Assembly (NCBI GenBank): GCA_934555825.1
Contig: CAKTFJ010000001.1
Coordinates: 62,001 to 126,000, forward strand
Length of the DNA stretch: 64,000 nucleotides
Reading direction: 5' to 3'
Source: an uncultured Hyphomicrobium sp.
GTDB taxonomy: Bacteria > Pseudomonadota > Alphaproteobacteria > Rhizobiales > Hyphomicrobiaceae
Of the stretch, positions 61,181 to 64,000 are shown piece by piece. The notes beneath the pieces were generated by a model, which saw only the letters and a program-made list of their open reading frames with translations, was not told where the DNA came from and searched no databases. Numbering within the stretch: position 1 is the stretch's first letter; each line of letters begins with the position of its first letter. Made by a program: the position numbers and the translations under genes.

Positions 61181-61192
61181 TACCCCTAGGTA
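61181..61192 (-). promoter_or_regulatory. Shared upstream motif TACCTAGGGGTA (copy 2)
   Basis: On the minus strand this reads TACCTAGGGGTA, the same 12-mer as at 56984-56995. It lies about 50 bases upstream of the GH5 start codon. Close by is a direct repeat ACTACC...ACTACC (61190-61210). Confidence 0.45.
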
Positions 61193-61669
61193 GTTCCCGG
61201 TAGTATTCTTTGTTTTTAAGATGTTGCGGACCGTGTTTTATTATTTACTTTAATATTTGAGGTTTTTCCAGTTTTTGCTCCGCTCAATTTTTTGGGCAAA
61301 TGAAAAGCGCGGGTTGGATCGGGTTTGAAGCACTGCATGACAGCGCACAGAGCGCGTCGTGAAGTCCCAGTGCGCAGGTGTGGGATGCGATCGCCCCGCT
61401 GCTTTCGAGCATGCTGTGCATGAGGCCGAATAGCCTCGCACATCTGGCCACTGCAGGTGGCTGGCCCTCCCGAACGATTTCGTATGACGTCGGTCAAGTG
61501 ACCTTGCTGAGGCGTGTGTAACCTGAGGTCGTTGATCGCCGATCTGTCGGCGCGTGCTTTCAGGAGGGATAGGCCGTTGCCGCACTGACAGCGTACGGCT
61601 TATGCGCGATTTCGAAGGCTTGCCGGATTGTGACCAAACCGCAACACGATCTCCCGCTTTGCCAGGTGG
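61193..61669. other. AT-rich non-coding region upstream of GH5
   Basis: About 477 bases without a gene. Positions 61205-61290 are unusually AT-rich for this genome (GTTTTATTATTTACTTTAATATTTGAGG), followed by ordinary GC. A minus-strand reading (61216-61497) has no protein character. The AT-rich tract may be a target for a MucR or H-NS-like silencer, or just a promoter. Confidence 0.4.
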
Positions 61670-62095
61670 ATGATGATTAGCGCTTTGTCGAGGTCCGCTC
61701 TCTTCCCTATTTGTGCCGAAGGCAACAAGGCAGCTTTCGTGCGCATCGTCGGTTTCATCGTCGTCTTTGTGCTTCTGATCCGCGCCGCCGTTCCGGCCGG
61801 TTTCATGCTCGCGCCGGCGCACGCAGACGCCGGCGGTATGACTGTGGTCATTTGTACGGCGCATGGCGTGCAGCACGTTCCTCTTGAGGAGGAGCGCGAG
61901 CAGCTTCCGTCCTCCACTGAGGACTTCGACTGCCCATTTGCTGCGTCGGCTCTATCGGCGCTCGCGAACGATCCGCCAGAGCTTGCGGCAGAGGTTCGCT
62001 ATGCGGCTGTCGTGCACAAGCTGGCGCGTATTCAGTACAGCTTGACGCCGCTGCCGGGCGCTTCCTCTCCGCGAGGACCTCCCGTTTCGGTCTGA
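61670..62095 (+). CDS. DUF2946 domain protein
   Basis: 141 residues. N-terminal membrane helix (RIVGFIVVFVLLIRAAVPAGFML, about 25-47); the signature RAAVPAGFMLAP, then a soluble Cys part (TVVICTAHGVQHVPLEEE, DFDCPFAASALSAL). DUF2946 genes are typically next to copper TonB receptors, as here (the next gene starts 61 bases on), and the CTAHG...CPFA pattern could bind metal. ATG at 61670 with GCCAGGTGG just upstream. Function not established. Confidence 0.87.
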   Translation: MMISALSRSALFPICAEGNKAAFVRIVGFIVVFVLLIRAAVPAGFMLAPAHADAGGMTVVICTAHGVQHVPLEEEREQLPSSTEDFDCPFAASALSALANDPPELAAEVRYAAVVHKLARIQYSLTPLPGASSPRGPPVSV

Positions 62096-62155
62096 CGTTC
62101 GCTTGTCGCGAGAGCCAACGGCTGCTCGCTCTCAGACCATCCAGGGAGTTTCATC

Positions 62156-64000
62156 ATGCTTTGCTCGCTTAGCGGCGCGCGGTCGAAGGTGTATCTGCTT
62201 TCGTCGGTTGCCATTCTTTTCGTTTCCACGCTTCCGGCTGCGGTCGCACAAGAAACCTTGCCGGAAATCGTCGTCGAACAGCCCAGTGTGGCGCAGGGTG
62301 CAGCGCCCGCCAGCAGCGACATGGACGGCGGAGGCGATAGCGGAGGGGCCGTCCTTCCGCCGATTCCGGGCGTGGGCGCGACGGGTCTTGCCGTGCCGCT
62401 CTCGACCACACAGATCGACAGCACCGAGATCCAGTCTCGTCTTCCGCAGACGAGCGACACAGCGGAAATGCTTCGAGGTGCGCCGGGCGTCAGCATCTTC
62501 CAGGCCGGCGGCGTTTCCGGGCTGCCCGCGATCAACGGTCTCAACGGCGATCGCGTCAAAGTGCTCCTCAACGGAATGGTGGTTTCATCGGCGTGCGCCA
62601 ATCAAATGAACCCGCCACTTTCGTATGCCGATCCCTCGCAGATCGCTTATGTCGAGGTGTTGTCGGGTGTGACGCCGGTGTCGAAGGGTGGCGACAGCCT
62701 TGGCGGGACGGTGATCGTGGAAGCGCATCCGCCGCATTTCGCGGAAGCGGAAGAGGGCGTGCACACGTCCGGCAGCATCTCCGCCTTCTACCGCAGCAAC
62801 GGCAACGCGCTTGGAACCGCAGCGACGGCTCATGCCGCCAGTGGCAACGTCAGCGTGAACTACTCCGGTGCGTGGACGCAGTCCGACAATTACGAGGACG
62901 GGCGTGGACGTGACGTTCTCTCGTCGGAGTACGAGTCGCAGAACCACTCCGTGCAGGTGGCGGTGCGGAACGGAGGCGATCTCTTCATCGTGCAGGGGGG
63001 CGTGCAGTACATCCCCTATCAGGGGTACGTGAACCAATCCATGGACATGGTGGAGAACAAGGGCTGGTTCCTGAACTCGCGGTATGTGGCTGACTTGGGT
63101 TGGGGCAAGGTCGATGCGCGGGCGTATTATCAAAACACCCGCCACGAGATGAACTTCCTGAAGGATAAGCTGCCGGGCGACATGCCGATGCTGACCGAAG
63201 GGCAGGATGCGGGCTATTCGCTCAAGGCCGAGATCCCGCTGTCGGAGCGGGACATGCTGCGGATCGGAAACGAATTCCATCATCAGGGGCTCGACGATTG
63301 GTGGCCGCCTGTCGCGGGCAGCATGATGATGGGGCCCGATACCTACTGGAACATCAACGACGGGACGCGCAATCGCCTCGGCACGTTTATCGAATGGGAG
63401 CGTCAGTGGGACGTGGCGTGGTCGACGCTGCTCGGCGTGCGCAACGACATGGTGTGGACGGATGCGGGGGATGTTGCGCCTTACAGCACCGCGCCCTGCA
63501 TGATGATGATGGGTATGATGTGCATGATGCCCAATCCCGATGCCGCGGCCGCGGCTGCATTCAATGCGAGAGACAGATCGCGGACGGACACCAATTTCGA
63601 TATGACGGCGCTGGCGCGTTACGCGCCGTCTCTTTCCGAGAGCTACGAGGTCGGCTATGCGCGAAAGACCCGCTCGCCCAATCTCTATGAGCGCTATACG
63701 TGGGGGCAAGGTTCCATGGCGATGCGTATGATCGGCTGGTTCGGCGATCTTAACGGCTATGTCGGAGATCCGGATCTCGATCCGGAGGTGGCGCATACCG
63801 TCAGCGTAACGGCGGGGTGGAGCGGCGGCGTGCGGAAGGATTGGGAGCTGAAGGTCACTCCGTACTACACGTACGTGGAAGACTATATCGGCGTGAGGCT
63901 GCTGCGCTCGGCAGGCGATACCCGCTTTCTCCAGTTCGCCAATCACGATGCAGAGCTTTATGGCGTGAACGTTTCCGGCAGTCTCCTGCTTGCCGAGACG
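62156..64000 (+). CDS. TonB-dependent receptor, probable copper type (partial)
   Basis: 615 codons visible, cut by the right edge. Signal peptide (SSVAILFVSTLPAAVA), then a low-complexity linker and the plug domain (about 95-220; TSDTAEMLRGAPGVSIFQAGG, LPAINGLNGDRVKVLLNGMVVSSACANQMNPPLSYADPSQIAYVEV). The SACxNxMxPPLSY motif is that of copper (OprC/NosA-like) receptors. The barrel follows, with a Met/Cys cluster APCMMMMGMMCMMPNP (about 440-456) in an outer loop, and GYARKTRSPNLYERYTWG. ATG at 62156 has CCAGGGAGT upstream. Sequence to 64000 stays in frame. Confidence 0.92.
   Translation, partial: MLCSLSGARSKVYLLSSVAILFVSTLPAAVAQETLPEIVVEQPSVAQGAAPASSDMDGGGDSGGAVLPPIPGVGATGLAVPLSTTQIDSTEIQSRLPQTSDTAEMLRGAPGVSIFQAGGVSGLPAINGLNGDRVKVLLNGMVVSSACANQMNPPLSYADPSQIAYVEVLSGVTPVSKGGDSLGGTVIVEAHPPHFAEAEEGVHTSGSISAFYRSNGNALGTAATAHAASGNVSVNYSGAWTQSDNYEDGRGRDVLSSEYESQNHSVQVAVRNGGDLFIVQGGVQYIPYQGYVNQSMDMVENKGWFLNSRYVADLGWGKVDARAYYQNTRHEMNFLKDKLPGDMPMLTEGQDAGYSLKAEIPLSERDMLRIGNEFHHQGLDDWWPPVAGSMMMGPDTYWNINDGTRNRLGTFIEWERQWDVAWSTLLGVRNDMVWTDAGDVAPYSTAPCMMMMGMMCMMPNPDAAAAAAFNARDRSRTDTNFDMTALARYAPSLSESYEVGYARKTRSPNLYERYTWGQGSMAMRMIGWFGDLNGYVGDPDLDPEVAHTVSVTAGWSGGVRKDWELKVTPYYTYVEDYIGVRLLRSAGDTRFLQFANHDAELYGVNVSGSLLLAET

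Noticed and set aside
61216..61497. Minus-strand reading in the AT-rich region
   Set aside because: Low complexity and no start context.

Overview
The window is about 64 kb of GC-rich chromosome from an alphaproteobacterium, most likely of the order Hyphomicrobiales (Hyphomicrobium-like). I infer this from family content (DUF2865, DUF2892, BcsS-type and TadE proteins, DUF2946), from the gene order aminotransferase-hom-glpX-recJ, and from codon use. No phage, transposase, CRISPR array or rRNA operon was seen. Most of the window is housekeeping DNA with short spacers. The accessory-looking parts are the exopolysaccharide region (about 51.6-61.2 kb), an autotransporter (39.5-42.8 kb) and the window-end metal-receptor locus.

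Region by region: 1-3.4 kb holds the start of an Old Yellow Enzyme gene, a glutathione peroxidase and small membrane or exported proteins. 3.5-6 kb is a thiamine unit: a TPP riboswitch, a four-helix membrane protein and thiC. 6-7.2 kb has two small exported proteins, each followed by a strong terminator, and a candidate small RNA with C-rich loops. 7.4-12.4 kb holds lolA, ftsK and an aminotransferase. 12.5-14.8 kb holds an LprI-like protein and two tandem secreted pentapeptide-repeat proteins. 14.8-18.5 kb holds cimA, a GNAT acetyltransferase, a 43-residue membrane protein and cysS. 18.9-31.4 kb holds a DUF2865 protein, gltX, pccA, ridA, acyP, a LysR regulator, a tiny lysine-rich peptide, lipB, tRNA-Leu, two TadE-like pseudopilins, a TetR regulator and a YdjM-type membrane protein. 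31.6-39.3 kb holds a CDF metal exporter, a FecR-domain protein, a CHASE2 adenylate/guanylate cyclase, rimO and an ICMT-like methyltransferase. 39.5-51.3 kb holds an autotransporter, phaC (polyhydroxyalkanoate synthase), an alaC/dapL-like aminotransferase, hom, glpX, recJ and tRNA-Glu.

The most interesting part is 51.6-61.2 kb. It contains a DUF3131 protein, a 1120-residue protein that joins a degenerate GH18-like domain, a NodB deacetylase and a processive GT2 synthase, a BcsS-type outer-membrane protein, a GH46-like chitosanase, and a GH5 hydrolase with an inserted domain. Together they look like a one-polypeptide system that makes, deacetylates and trims an amino-sugar (chitosan- or PNAG-like) exopolysaccharide. 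The giant gene is preceded by a structured leader ending in an intrinsic terminator 11 bases before its GTG start. An identical 12-bp motif (TACCTAGGGGTA) lies in the same orientation upstream of both the BcsS gene and the GH5 gene.

The right edge holds a DUF2946 protein and the first 615 codons of a TonB-dependent receptor with a methionine/cysteine cluster, probably for copper. All functions are from reading motifs and family resemblance; no database search was run.
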